Shown: piece by piece, positions 25,862-34,284 of the stretch | Position numbering within the stretch: position 1 is the first letter of the stretch | Layout: each line of letters begins with the position of its first letter | Origin: Candidatus Amarobacter glycogenicus | Lineage (GTDB): Bacteria > Chloroflexota > Dehalococcoidia > Tepidiformales > Tepidiformaceae | Direction of reading: 5' to 3' | DNA length: 64,000 bases | Assembly (NCBI GenBank): GCA_016719395.1 | Contig: JADJZF010000007.1 | Coordinates: 238,455 to 302,454 of the forward strand | Made by a program: the position numbers and the translations under genes | The notes under the pieces: generated by a model | The model's input: only the letters and a program-made list of their open reading frames with translations | Database searches by the model: none | Told to the model about the DNA's origin: nothing

Positions 25862-26916
25862 GGCTCGGCATGGACGACGACAGTCGCATCCGCTACGCGA
25901 CCTCCAACGATGGGACGCGCATCGCCTGGAAGGCGAAAGGCCAGGGGCCGTCGCTCATCTTCGCCCCACCATGGCCAATTACGCTGGCATGGCTCGGTCC
26001 GTGGCCAACGATCATCGAATCACGCTTCGACGGCCGCGTGATCTATTACGACCGCCGCGGGTTCGGGAACTCCGAACGCCATGTCGAGCACAGCATCGAG
26101 CGCTACGCCGACGATCTTGAGGCCGTCGCCGATGCGGCTGGCCTCGATGACATCATGATCTACGCGACGGTGGGTTCCTGCTCCGAAGCCCTTCATCTCG
26201 CCGCCCGCGACCCGCGGGTCACCAGGGCTGCACTCGGAGAACCCGTCCTTTCGGGTAGAGAATGGCTCAACCGTTCCGAAATCAGGCCCCTCCTCGCGGT
26301 GCTCGACCGGGATCCTAGTATGTTCTTGCAGGTCATGGCCCAATTCGCTTCCGGGTGGGGGCGATCCACGGAGCCGTTCACGGGGGGTGCGTCGACCCGG
26401 GAGCGGATCAGCATCGCCAGCAAAGATGATCTCCGCGCGACTATCGACGCGTACGCCACCTGTGAACTCGATGCCATAGCCCCGCTCGTCCGCGCTGAGT
26501 GCCTCATCACCCACAACACCGGCGATTCGGTCGTCGCCGATCCGCACTCGGCGCGGCTGGCACAGTTGCTCCCGAACGCAACCCTTCTGCTGTGGTCCGC
26601 CGCCGAGCGCTGGGTCTTCCCTCCCGAGGTGGTCGCGCGCGTGCGGGAATTCCTCGGAGGCGAGCCCGCGAGCACCGCCCTCGACGCCGGCACGACCCTT
26701 TCCGGCGGATCCGGCGCCGCCCAACTCCTCGCGCTCTCCGCCCGCGAACGCGAGGTGCTCGCCCTCGTCGCCGCCGGCAAGACCAACCGCGAGATCGCCG
26801 AAAAGCTCGTCGTTGCCGAAGCAACGGCCGCCCGCCACGTCCACAACATCCTCAACAAGCTGGACCTCGCGAACCGGGTTGAAGCCGCCACATGGGCGGC
26901 CCGGCACGGCCTCTGA
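25858..26916 (+). CDS. Alpha/beta-hydrolase-like sensor fused to LuxR-type HTH (copy 1)
   Basis: A 352-residue predicted transcription factor. Residues 1-~275 have an alpha/beta-hydrolase fold like that attached to some adenylate cyclases (segment VIYYDRRGFGNS; GDSVVADPHSARLAQLLP). The nucleophile elbow reads YATVGSCSEA rather than GxSxG, and the usual catalytic His region reads AERWVFPPE, so catalysis is probably lost. The last ~60 residues are a LuxR/GerE helix-turn-helix (LSAREREVLALVAAGKTNRE). The GTG start overlaps a mini-ORF stop. The ATG at 25870, preceded by GAGG, is the alternative. It pairs with the membrane protein at 27042. The ligand is unknown. Confidence 0.88.
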   Translation: MRLGMDDDSRIRYATSNDGTRIAWKAKGQGPSLIFAPPWPITLAWLGPWPTIIESRFDGRVIYYDRRGFGNSERHVEHSIERYADDLEAVADAAGLDDIMIYATVGSCSEALHLAARDPRVTRAALGEPVLSGREWLNRSEIRPLLAVLDRDPSMFLQVMAQFASGWGRSTEPFTGGASTRERISIASKDDLRATIDAYATCELDAIAPLVRAECLITHNTGDSVVADPHSARLAQLLPNATLLLWSAAERWVFPPEVVARVREFLGGEPASTALDAGTTLSGGSGAAQLLALSAREREVLALVAAGKTNREIAEKLVVAEATAARHVHNILNKLDLANRVEAATWAARHGL

Positions 26917-27012
26917 GCCTCGCAGTACACAACTCTGTGTACGTCCCGGACTGGCGAACGCTCAGAAATCCACTTCTCTGACGATGCCCGGCCCTCCCGC
27001 TCGCTGGCAAGC

Positions 27013-27035
27013 TCCTCCTGACTTCCAAAGGAGGA
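27013..27035 (+). promoter_or_regulatory. Shine-Dalgarno-sequestering hairpin (copy 1)
   Basis: TCCTCCT at 27013-27019 is exactly complementary to AGGAGGA at 27029-27035, the ribosome binding site of the ATG at 27042. Pairing would hide the site. The second module has the same device. Confidence 0.6.
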
Positions 27036-27041
27036 AAGGCA

Positions 27042-27389
27042 ATGACGCAAGCAACTTTCACCGGACGACATGGCGGGACATCATTCCGCCGCATTTACCT
27101 CGCCATCGGCGCGGCGGCACTCGTCGCAGGAGGAGCAATCCTCGCGCACCCCTGGAGTGGTTCCAGCACCAGCGACACCGCCGGTGGCGCCTACCTGGCC
27201 AGCTGGCAGCGCTCCGCCGGCACGGCCAATTCCGACGCCCCTTCCCAGGTCGAGGCTGCCCGCATCGAACACGACAATGCGTTCCCGCTTTCCGCCGTAC
27301 TGACGACCCCGTCACGGGAAGTCGACGGGAGTGCGGCCCGCGCCGAACACGACGCCCACATCGATGCGTGGCTGGCAGGGGAGCTGTAG
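27042..27389 (+). CDS. Short single-span membrane protein (copy 1)
   Basis: A 115-residue protein with one hydrophobic segment at about 18-36 after a positively charged N-terminus. The remaining ~80 residues, Ser/Thr/Ala-rich then acidic, are predicted outside the membrane. It has a very strong Shine-Dalgarno (AAAGGAGGAAAGG, 7 nt spacing) that can pair with an upstream anti-SD. It lies 125 bp downstream of the hydrolase-LuxR gene and ends at a strong terminator. No family is recognised. Size, topology and position match the protein at 28709. Confidence 0.7.
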   Translation: MTQATFTGRHGGTSFRRIYLAIGAAALVAGGAILAHPWSGSSTSDTAGGAYLASWQRSAGTANSDAPSQVEAARIEHDNAFPLSAVLTTPSREVDGSAARAEHDAHIDAWLAGEL

Positions 27390-27420
27390 CGACCGCGTCG
27401 ATTCCGCTGCGAACCCCGGC

Positions 27421-27458
27421 GAAACGCCTCGACGCCCGTCGAGGCGTTTCGTGTTTCT
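27421..27458 (+). terminator. Strong intrinsic terminator
   Basis: A perfect 13-bp stem (27421-27433 with 27438-27450), loop GCCC, followed by GTGTTTCT. It separates the first hydrolase-LuxR module from the second. Confidence 0.9.
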
Positions 27459-27522
27459 GCCGTCTCCATCGACCAGCGAATCCGGCGGACCACTTGCAGC
27501 GAGGTAGTACGATCCACGACGC

Positions 27523-27564
27523 ATGTCCCTCGCAATCGACTACCCGGATTCACGCGCCCGATGA
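27523..27564 (+). CDS. Candidate leaderless mini-ORF (13 aa) coupled to the second LuxR-type gene
   Basis: TACGAT at 27508-27513 lies 9 nt before an ATG that opens a 13-codon ORF (MSLAIDYPDSRAR). Its TGA overlaps the regulator ATG as ATGA, matching the overlap in copy 1. The peptide is not similar to that of copy 1 except for the final Ala-Arg, so position rather than sequence may matter. Confidence 0.4.
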   Translation: MSLAIDYPDSRAR

Positions 27565-28601
27565 GTCCTGCCAGCCCGATCAGCTACGCCACCTCGGCCG
27601 ACGGCGTCCGCATCGCCTGGAGGGCAGAGGGCGAAGGACCGTCCCTGCTTTTCGCCCCACCCTGGCCCGTCACCATGGCATCCGGGTCCCCCTGGCCCCG
27701 CATTGTTACGTCAACTTTCGGCGGCCGGGTCATCTATTTCGACCGCCGGGGCTTTGGTAACTCCCAGGCCAACGTCGAGCATAGCCCCGAACGCTACGCC
27801 GATGACCTCGAGGCTGTTGCCGACGCGGCCGGGCTGACTGAGATCGTGATCTACGCCGCCGCCGCCGGCTGCTTCGAATCCCTCCTCCTCGCCGCTCGAA
27901 CGTCCCGTGTGACCAGGATTCTGCTCGCCGAACCGATTCTCTCTGGCAGCGAATGGCGGCTCCGTCCGGAAACGCGGTCGATCCTGTCCCTGCTCGATCA
28001 GGACGTGACGACCTTCTGGCGCGTCATGGGCCAGTACGCAGCCGGTTGGGGCAAGAACATCGGGGCTCTCGCGGGAACCGCACCGGTCGCGACGAGCAAT
28101 CCAGGGGACATCCGCGCCCTCTTTGACGCACTGGGTTCATGTGAGCTCGCTGGCGTCGCCCCACTCGTCTCCGCCGAATGCCTCATCATCCACAACACCG
28201 GTGATTCACTCGTTCCCCATCCCCACTCCGCCGAACTCGCCCGCCTGCTTCCCAATGCCCGGCTCCTCCTCTTCAGTTCGCCCGACCGCTGGGCCCAGGA
28301 CTCGGCAGTAGCAGACGAGAGCCGGATGTTCTTCGGCGGCGAGAACGTGCCGCCTCCCCCGCGCCGCGATGCCGAGCCGCTCGCCCCCGGCTGCGTCGCC
28401 GGCCTGTCCGCCCGCGAGACGCAGGTCCTGTCGCTTATCGCCGCGGGAAAGAGCAACCGCGAGATCGCCGACGCCCTGGTCATCAGCCGTTCCACCGTGG
28501 CGACGCACATTCACCACATCCTGGAAAAAGTCGGCGTCTCCAACCGCGCTGCGGCGACAGCATGGGCAATACGCCACGGCCTCGCTGCCAGCCGGCCGTA
28601 G
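27561..28601 (+). CDS. Alpha/beta-hydrolase-like sensor fused to LuxR-type HTH (copy 2)
   Basis: A 346-residue paralogue of the protein at 25858 with the same architecture. The hydrolase-like domain covers about 1-275 (VIYFDRRGFGNS; GDSLVPHPHSAELARLLP), and the C-terminal LuxR/GerE HTH starts at LSARETQVLSLIAAGKSNRE. The nucleophile elbow reads YAAAAGCFES, with no Ser at the nucleophile position. The His region reads SPDRWAQD. Both copies have thus lost the triad, which supports a ligand-sensing role. It is followed after 107 bp by another short membrane protein. Confidence 0.88.
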   Translation: MSPASPISYATSADGVRIAWRAEGEGPSLLFAPPWPVTMASGSPWPRIVTSTFGGRVIYFDRRGFGNSQANVEHSPERYADDLEAVADAAGLTEIVIYAAAAGCFESLLLAARTSRVTRILLAEPILSGSEWRLRPETRSILSLLDQDVTTFWRVMGQYAAGWGKNIGALAGTAPVATSNPGDIRALFDALGSCELAGVAPLVSAECLIIHNTGDSLVPHPHSAELARLLPNARLLLFSSPDRWAQDSAVADESRMFFGGENVPPPPRRDAEPLAPGCVAGLSARETQVLSLIAAGKSNREIADALVISRSTVATHIHHILEKVGVSNRAAATAWAIRHGLAASRP

Positions 28602-28680
28602 ATCAACCGAACGGTCGATGCTTTTCGCCTGGAATCAACCGTCCAGCGGATATTCGGACACCCCGTTCGCTGCCATCGTC

Positions 28681-28701
28681 CCTCCTGGAACACACAGGAG
28701 G
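28681..28701 (+). promoter_or_regulatory. Shine-Dalgarno-sequestering hairpin (copy 2)
   Basis: CCTCCTG at 28681-28687 pairs perfectly with CAGGAGG at 28695-28701 across a 7-nt loop. The right arm is the ribosome binding site of the GTG at 28709. Same design as at 27013-27035, with different flanking sequence. Confidence 0.65.
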
Positions 28702-28708
28702 TCCAACC

Positions 28709-29023
28709 GTGGCAACCTCAATGCACTCAGTCGCCGGGCAGCGGCTGCGCCCCGTCAACCTGCTGTTCATCGCTCTCGGCGTGATCGCGATCGCCCTTAG
28801 CATGGCCGGTGCGTGGCGATCGGAGAGCTCCCCGGCCGCGCCGTTGGAAGGGCCCGCAGCGGGCGGGACAACGAACCTCGCCGTGGTGGAACACCCGGTC
28901 TCGTCCTCCAGCCCGGCACTCCGGGCGCTCGCCGACCCAATCATGCTCCAGGTGGAACTCGCGCAGTACGAGGCCCTTGGCGACGCGCTTGCTATGGCCA
29001 GGCAACCAGCCGTTACCCCCTAA
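28709..29023 (+). CDS. Short single-span membrane protein (copy 2)
   Basis: A 104-residue protein starting at a GTG with AGGAGG 7 nt upstream, which fixes the start; the frame is open further up. One hydrophobic segment at about 16-34 follows a basic N-terminus, then a Pro/Ser/Ala-rich and helical tail predicted outside. It is only weakly similar to the protein at 27042 but has the same size, topology, gene order and hairpin-hidden ribosome binding site. Function unknown. Confidence 0.68.
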   Translation: MATSMHSVAGQRLRPVNLLFIALGVIAIALSMAGAWRSESSPAAPLEGPAAGGTTNLAVVEHPVSSSSPALRALADPIMLQVELAQYEALGDALAMARQPAVTP

Positions 29024-29124
29024 CCCGCGACGCGGCGGTCTTGTGTTTGTCGTCACAATCCCCTCGTGTGCTAGGATCGCGGGGACGTCGCGCCGCGCAT
29101 GCGCGCACACTTCGGGGAGTCGGC

Positions 29125-29598
29125 ATGGCTTACGGAACGGGCATCGCAAAAGGCATGAGCCTCACGCTCAAGAGCATGTTCAAGCCCGTCGCGACCGTGC
29201 AGTACCCGGAAGAAGTGCGCGCAGTCCCCGTTTACGCGCGGACGAACCTGCTCTGGTTCGAAGAGCGCTGCACCGGCTGCTCCACCTGTGCCCAGGCCTG
29301 CCCCGACGGCTGCATCCTCGTCGCCACCAGCCAGGATGCCGAAGGCCGCCGCAATATCGACCGCTACGAGATCGACTTCCGCATCTGCATGTACTGCGGC
29401 CTCTGCACGGAGGCCTGCCCGTACGAGGCCATCCAGCCCGGTGGCCCGCTCGATGACGCCGTCTATCAGTTCGAAGAGATGTACCGCGACAAGCACTCGC
29501 TCACGAACGTCGCGCAACGCTTCCTCTCCGGCCACGAAAACACCTACCCCAACGGCATGAAAGCACCCTCCCCCGAAGCGGACTTCCACCGGCTTTAG
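29125..29598 (+). CDS. nuoI: NADH-quinone oxidoreductase subunit I-like 2x[4Fe-4S] protein
   Basis: An electron-transfer subunit of complex I, 157 residues. Two ferredoxin clusters are visible as CTGCSTCAQACP (about 49-60) and CMYCGLCTEACP (about 89-100). The N-terminal KGMSLTLKSMFKPVATVQYP block is typical of NuoI. The start has GGGAG about 6 nt upstream. It is followed by a NuoG-like gene after 237 bp, with no other nuo genes in the window, so the complex I genes are split or this pair serves another oxidoreductase. Confidence 0.88.
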   Translation: MAYGTGIAKGMSLTLKSMFKPVATVQYPEEVRAVPVYARTNLLWFEERCTGCSTCAQACPDGCILVATSQDAEGRRNIDRYEIDFRICMYCGLCTEACPYEAIQPGGPLDDAVYQFEEMYRDKHSLTNVAQRFLSGHENTYPNGMKAPSPEADFHRL

Positions 29599-29835
29599 GG
29601 GCGCTTCGGGGACTCGGAGTGCATACGGAGCTTTCCGGCGCCAGGGGGTCGGCGCTGCTCAGGCCGGAGCCGCCGGTGGTCGAGTGTCATCAGCCCCGCC
29701 TCCAGTGAATGTCAACCCGCGATCCCGGCGCGCAGGCCACCCTCGGTTCGTGTTCCAAATCACAATCTGGTAGATTTCCTCGGAACCATCCGCTTGGTCG
29801 CGGCAATCCCGCGCCCGGCTTCGCTGCAGGTAGAC
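29599..29835 (+). other. Gap between nuoI-like and nuoG-like genes
   Basis: 237 bp with no convincing gene. A TAGATT at 29771-29776 could be a -10 for the downstream gene. No strong terminator is seen. Confidence 0.4.
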
Positions 29836-32751
29836 ATGGCATCTCTCACAGTCGACGGCAAGGTCATCGAGGCCCCGGCGGGCGCTCCGCTCGTGGAAGT
29901 CCTCAAGAACAACGGTTTCTACGTCTCAAGCCTCTGTTACATCGATGGGCTCAAACCCTACGCCGGCTGCCGCTCCTGCCTGGTCGATATCGAAGGCCCT
30001 CCCGGCCTCCAGCTCTCCTGCACTTCCGTCGTCCAGGACAACATGGTCGTCCGGACCGATACCGAAGAGGTTAAGGAAGGCCGCAAGGCTGTCCTCTCCC
30101 TCATCCTCGCGAACCACAGCGACCGCTGCCTCACCTGCCACCGCCGCGAACACTGCCACCCCGGCGATATCTGCCTGCGCGACGATGTCGTCACCCACCG
30201 CTGCCTCACCTGCTCCAAGAACTACCGCTGCGAACTCCAGGCCACCTGCGAAATGGTCGGCATGTCCGGCTACGAGCCATGGGTCGGCGAAGAGCGCTCC
30301 TGGTACCAGGTACCCCAGCCCATGGCCGACCGCGGGAACCCCTTCATGGAGTTCGACCCGCAGATGTGCATTATCTGCACCCGCTGCGTCCGCGCCTGCG
30401 ATGAGAAACGGCACACCGGCGCCATCACCCTCAGCGGGCGGGGCTGGGACACTCGTATTGCCTTCGGCGCCGGCGGCGCAATCGATGAGAGCAACTGCGA
30501 TTTCTCCGGCGCCTGCATCGACGTCTGCCCGACGGCGACGCTCATGGAACACCCCAACAAGTGGGTCGCCAAGCCCGATGCCTGGACCACCACCACCTGC
30601 GACTCCTGCGCTATCGGCTGCAGTCTGCGCATCGGCTCCGCAGAAGGCCGCGGCGTCATCGTCCGCCCCGGCGACGGTAATCCCGTCAGTGGTGACCAGA
30701 TCTGCGTCCGCGGCCGCTATCACTACGACTCGCTCAAGCCGCGCGAACGCCTCGGGAAGCATCTCCTGCGCCGCGGAAACATCCATGCCCCGGCAACCCT
30801 CGCCGAAGCAGTCGCCGAAGCCGCGAAAGCGCTCAAGGGTGCCCCTGGCAAGGTCGGCGTACTCGTCGGCGCCAACGTCACCAACGAAGAAGCCTACCTC
30901 GCCGCCCAGATAGCGAAGGCCCTCAAGACCTCCGCCGACAGCTCGCTCGGCCCGGTCATCCGCGCCACGAAGTCCGCCCTCGAGGCCCGTTTCGGCACGT
31001 GGCGGATGGCAACCGACATGACCCGAATCGCCACCAGCAAGGCTATCGTCGTCGTCGCGGATGACCTCGAAGAGAGCCACAACATCGCCAGCGTCCGCAT
31101 CAAGGATGCCGTCGTCCGCAACGGGGCGAAGCTTGTTGTTATTGGCCCCTTGCGGAGCGAACTCGTCGATTTCGCGGCCCTCTGGGTCCGCACCGATGCC
31201 GGCGCCGAAGGCGCGACCGCGGCCGCCATAGCCAGCTCCGTCGCCGGGGCGCCCGCGACGAACGACGATGTCGCCGCCGCGGTCTCCATCCTCAAGGACG
31301 CGCCCAGGGACAGTTCGCTCGTGGTTTGCGCTCCCAACCCGGTCAGCGCTGCCATTGCCGGCGCCATGGCTGGCGGCGCTGCGAACCTCGCGATCGCCCT
31401 CTTTGGGGCCGAGGCCAGCAACAACCTCGTCGTCCTCCCGCCCGAAGCCAACGTACACGGCCTGCTCGACGTCGGCGTCGCCACCGAAGGCGCAGCCGAT
31501 CCGCTCGAGGGAGCCGCTGCCGTCCTTCTCATCCGCGACGACCCCACCATGCGGCTCGCCACGGCAGGTGCAGCCCTTGCGAAAGCTGCGACGGTCATCG
31601 TGATCGACAACGTCCTCAGCGAGGCGGCGAAGGCTGCTGCAGTCGTCATCGCCGAGGGCCGTGCCTACGCCAGTACCGGCACCTACACCACCGCCGACCA
31701 CCGCATCCAGAAGCTCATGCCGGCCGTGAAGCCTGAAGGCGATGCCGTATCGCTCTTCGAGGCCCTTTCAGCTCTCGGCGCCGCCCTAGGCGTCGAGCTC
31801 CCGAAGACGGCCGATGCCGCTCTTGGCGCGGTAGCGAAGCTCGACAGCGCCTATCAGCCGGCCTGGGATCTCATTATCGGCGAAGGCGTCCGTCGCTCCG
31901 TCGCCGTTTCGGCGAAGGCCGCCTCCGCACCGGTCGAATCCCTTTCCGCTGACGCCGGCACGAAGGTCATCGCCGCCCGGGACCTCTACACCGCCCTCGA
32001 TGCCGCCGCGATGCGCCATCCGGAAGCGGAGAAACTCCACCGCTACGACCGTATCCAGGTCAGCGAGGAAGATGGCCTCCGGCTCGGCATCTCCAGCGGC
32101 GACGAAGTGACCATCTCCGCCGGCACGACTGCCGTAGCCGCGAAGGCCACCGTCACGGAACGCGTGCCGGCCGGGCACGTCTTCGTATCGAGCCTCGCCC
32201 AGGGCGGGAAGGTCTCGCAGTTCTTCGGCAACGGGCACGTCCCCGCCGTCGCACTGGCAAGGTCCAGTTCCGGGCTCACACCTCGAGTTGCCATGCCGGC
32301 CACCGCCGCGCCCCAGTCCGTGGCTGCGCCTTCGGCCGCCGATCATGGCGAACCCGGCGGTCGCGTCCCCGTCGAGACCATCATCGGCGTGAGCGACGAA
32401 GCCAAAGCCGCCCTCAACGACGCCGGCATAGTCTGGCTCGATGAGTATCTCGATGTCGCCGCCTCTGCCGATGGCCGTAAGGCGCTCTCCACCCAGACCG
32501 GCATCGACGCGAAGCGGCTCCTCGAGTGGGCGAACCGTGCCGACCTCATGCGCGTCCCGGGAGTCACTGCCGCCCTCGCCGACCTCCTCGAAAATGCGGG
32601 CGTCGACACCGTAAAGGAATTGGCCACGCGAAACGCAGCGAACCTGCACGCGAAACTGGCCGAGGTCGGCGGCGCTGATGCCCCGGCCGCCTCCGAAGTT
32701 GAGGACTGGATCGGTGCAGCGAAGTCCCTTCCACAGGTGATCACCCACTAA
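29836..32751 (+). CDS. NuoG-like iron-sulfur/molybdopterin-fold subunit with C-terminal DUF4332-like domain
   Basis: A 971-residue protein. It carries a [2Fe-2S] ferredoxin domain (C34, C45, C48, C62), the NuoG His/Cys cluster region (HSDRCLTCHRREHC), a further Cys-rich segment, two [4Fe-4S] sets (CIICTRCVRAC; CDFSGACIDVCP), then CDSCAIGC opening the molybdopterin-oxidoreductase-like domain. This domain is Ala-rich, and no catalytic Cys/Sec is evident, as in NuoG. Residues about 855-971 form a DUF4332-like helix-hairpin-helix domain. It closely matches residues 1-134 of the antitoxin at 63159 (shared GVDTVKELATR and NLHAKL). That tail is not usual for NuoG. The ATG at 29836 was chosen by homology. 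Confidence 0.85.
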   Translation: MASLTVDGKVIEAPAGAPLVEVLKNNGFYVSSLCYIDGLKPYAGCRSCLVDIEGPPGLQLSCTSVVQDNMVVRTDTEEVKEGRKAVLSLILANHSDRCLTCHRREHCHPGDICLRDDVVTHRCLTCSKNYRCELQATCEMVGMSGYEPWVGEERSWYQVPQPMADRGNPFMEFDPQMCIICTRCVRACDEKRHTGAITLSGRGWDTRIAFGAGGAIDESNCDFSGACIDVCPTATLMEHPNKWVAKPDAWTTTTCDSCAIGCSLRIGSAEGRGVIVRPGDGNPVSGDQICVRGRYHYDSLKPRERLGKHLLRRGNIHAPATLAEAVAEAAKALKGAPGKVGVLVGANVTNEEAYLAAQIAKALKTSADSSLGPVIRATKSALEARFGTWRMATDMTRIATSKAIVVVADDLEESHNIASVRIKDAVVRNGAKLVVIGPLRSELVDFAALWVRTDAGAEGATAAAIASSVAGAPATNDDVAAAVSILKDAPRDSSLVVCAPNPVSAAIAGAMAGGAANLAIALFGAEASNNLVVLPPEANVHGLLDVGVATEGAADPLEGAAAVLLIRDDPTMRLATAGAALAKAATVIVIDNVLSEAAKAAAVVIAEGRAYASTGTYTTADHRIQKLMPAVKPEGDAVSLFEALSALGAALGVELPKTADAALGAVAKLDSAYQPAWDLIIGEGVRRSVAVSAKAASAPVESLSADAGTKVIAARDLYTALDAAAMRHPEAEKLHRYDRIQVSEEDGLRLGISSGDEVTISAGTTAVAAKATVTERVPAGHVFVSSLAQGGKVSQFFGNGHVPAVALARSSSGLTPRVAMPATAAPQSVAAPSAADHGEPGGRVPVETIIGVSDEAKAALNDAGIVWLDEYLDVAASADGRKALSTQTGIDAKRLLEWANRADLMRVPGVTAALADLLENAGVDTVKELATRNAANLHAKLAEVGGADAPAASEVEDWIGAAKSLPQVITH

Positions 32752-32766
32752 ACACCGGAGCAGCCC

Positions 32767-33492
32767 ATGGATTCCAAACTCGGTGCGGCGGTCAGACTGG
32801 CCGTCGTTCCGAGTCGCCGGAACCGGCTCCTCTGGGCTTGCTCAATGGTAGCCTTCGGCTTTCAGGCGATGAGCGTCCTCGTGCTCGAAGATGGCCACAT
32901 CTTCGAATGGGAAGTCCACACCACCAGGATCCTCCAACGAATCCCGGCCCGTTACGAGGTCTTTGACCTCGCCTTCTGGCTCACGAACACCATCGCCTGG
33001 GAGTTCATCCCGATCTTCGGTGCTGCCTTCGGGGTCGCCTGGCTCTTGAATCACAGGGACGCTGCTCTGCTCCTCCTCTTGTCGTTCCCCCTCCACGTCT
33101 TCGCACAGTGGCCGAAAGCCGTCATCGATAGGCCACGGCCACCCGCCGGTCACCACGCCATCGAGGGGGTCGGGGGGTTCCAGAGCTTCCCTTCGGGGCA
33201 CGCAGAATTCGTAATCACGTTCTGGGGCTTCCTCGCGTACCTCCTCGTAACCCACGCGCGGAGCACCCGCGTCCGCCTGGCCGTAACCATCGCATGGATT
33301 GTGCTGGCTCTAGCTACCGGAGTCGGCAGGATCGCCATCGGCAGGCACTGGCCTATGGACGTACTGGTTTCCTACATCGTCGGTTTCGGGCTGCTGTCAG
33401 GCCTCATCTGGCTGTACTCAGCGATCCGGGCGGCCGGACACCGAGATCGGGCCGAACGGGCGATCCTTCCTCCTGCCGATGCGGTAGACTGA
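32767..33492 (+). CDS. PAP2-family membrane phosphatase (1)
   Basis: A 241-residue polytopic membrane protein with the three phosphatase motifs: KAVIDRPRP, PSGH, and GRIAIGRHWPMDVL. It probably dephosphorylates a lipid phosphate such as undecaprenyl pyrophosphate or phosphatidate at the outer face. It lies 15 bp after the NuoG-like gene and 9 bp before a second PAP2 gene, so the three may be cotranscribed. Confidence 0.9.
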   Translation: MDSKLGAAVRLAVVPSRRNRLLWACSMVAFGFQAMSVLVLEDGHIFEWEVHTTRILQRIPARYEVFDLAFWLTNTIAWEFIPIFGAAFGVAWLLNHRDAALLLLLSFPLHVFAQWPKAVIDRPRPPAGHHAIEGVGGFQSFPSGHAEFVITFWGFLAYLLVTHARSTRVRLAVTIAWIVLALATGVGRIAIGRHWPMDVLVSYIVGFGLLSGLIWLYSAIRAAGHRDRAERAILPPADAVD

Positions 33493-33501
33493 AGTGGCTC
33501 C

Positions 33502-34203
33502 ATGAATACTTTGTCAAAGACGTGGTCTCAAGATCCACTTAGGCGCGAACTCACGCTGGTCAGCCCGATGCTGCTCGGGTTCTTCGCGCTCCTGCTCACG
33601 GTGCTCCTGTGGGCTCCCAGTCCCATCGACCGCGAGTTCACAACTCTGGTTCAGGCATTGCCGGGAGGGGCGTTCGGTCGCCTGGCCCGCCTCGGTTCCG
33701 ATGTCGGAGGCGGTGTCTACGGCACTCTGCTCCTCCCTGCGATGGCCGCGTCCTGGTTCGCCGTCAGGCGGCAATGGAAACTGCTGCTCCTGGTCGCTGC
33801 GGCGTTCGCCCTGCATTACGTCCTGATCTCGCCCAAGCTCCTGATCACCGCGAACCGGCCTTCGCCAGAGTTCGGCGTACTCGGCGCCGGGGGACTCGAG
33901 AGCTTCCCCAGCGGCCACGTCCAGTGGGCAGCATCGTTCTACGGGCTCATCGCATACGTCATGCTCGGGACCGCCCGCACCGGCCGGATGCGTTTCGCCA
34001 TCGCTGCCACCTACGCACTGATCGTCGTTCTCACCATGTTCGGGCGGATCGAACTGGGGCGGCACTGGCTCACCGACACCGTGGCCGGGGTTCTGGTGGG
34101 GCTCATCGCCCTCCGTATCCTCATCCTCCTGCATCGCTGGCCCGTTCTCGACCGTGCCGGCGCCAGGCTCGGCGCCATCTTCTCGCGGCCCTCCCTTCGG
34201 TAG
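33502..34203 (+). CDS. PAP2-family membrane phosphatase (2)
   Basis: A 233-residue polytopic membrane protein. It has PAP2 motifs K..TANRPSP, PSGH and GRIELGRHWLTDTVAG. It is a tandem neighbour of the previous PAP2 gene but clearly diverged, so it may act on a different lipid phosphate. It ends at a bidirectional terminator. Confidence 0.9.
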   Translation: MNTLSKTWSQDPLRRELTLVSPMLLGFFALLLTVLLWAPSPIDREFTTLVQALPGGAFGRLARLGSDVGGGVYGTLLLPAMAASWFAVRRQWKLLLLVAAAFALHYVLISPKLLITANRPSPEFGVLGAGGLESFPSGHVQWAASFYGLIAYVMLGTARTGRMRFAIAATYALIVVLTMFGRIELGRHWLTDTVAGVLVGLIALRILILLHRWPVLDRAGARLGAIFSRPSLR

Positions 34204-34244
34204 TCCGTGAGCGTCCCTAACCGCGAACAAACCGCGCAAGAACG

Positions 34245-34284
34245 AGAAAGCCCACCGGGCCAGCGGTGGGCTTTCTGGGTTCTT
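34245..34284. terminator. Bidirectional terminator after PAP2 genes
   Basis: A perfect 13-bp stem AGAAAGCCCACCG (34245-34257) with 34264-34276 and T-containing tails on both sides. It lies between the convergent PAP2 and His-rich membrane protein genes. Confidence 0.85.
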
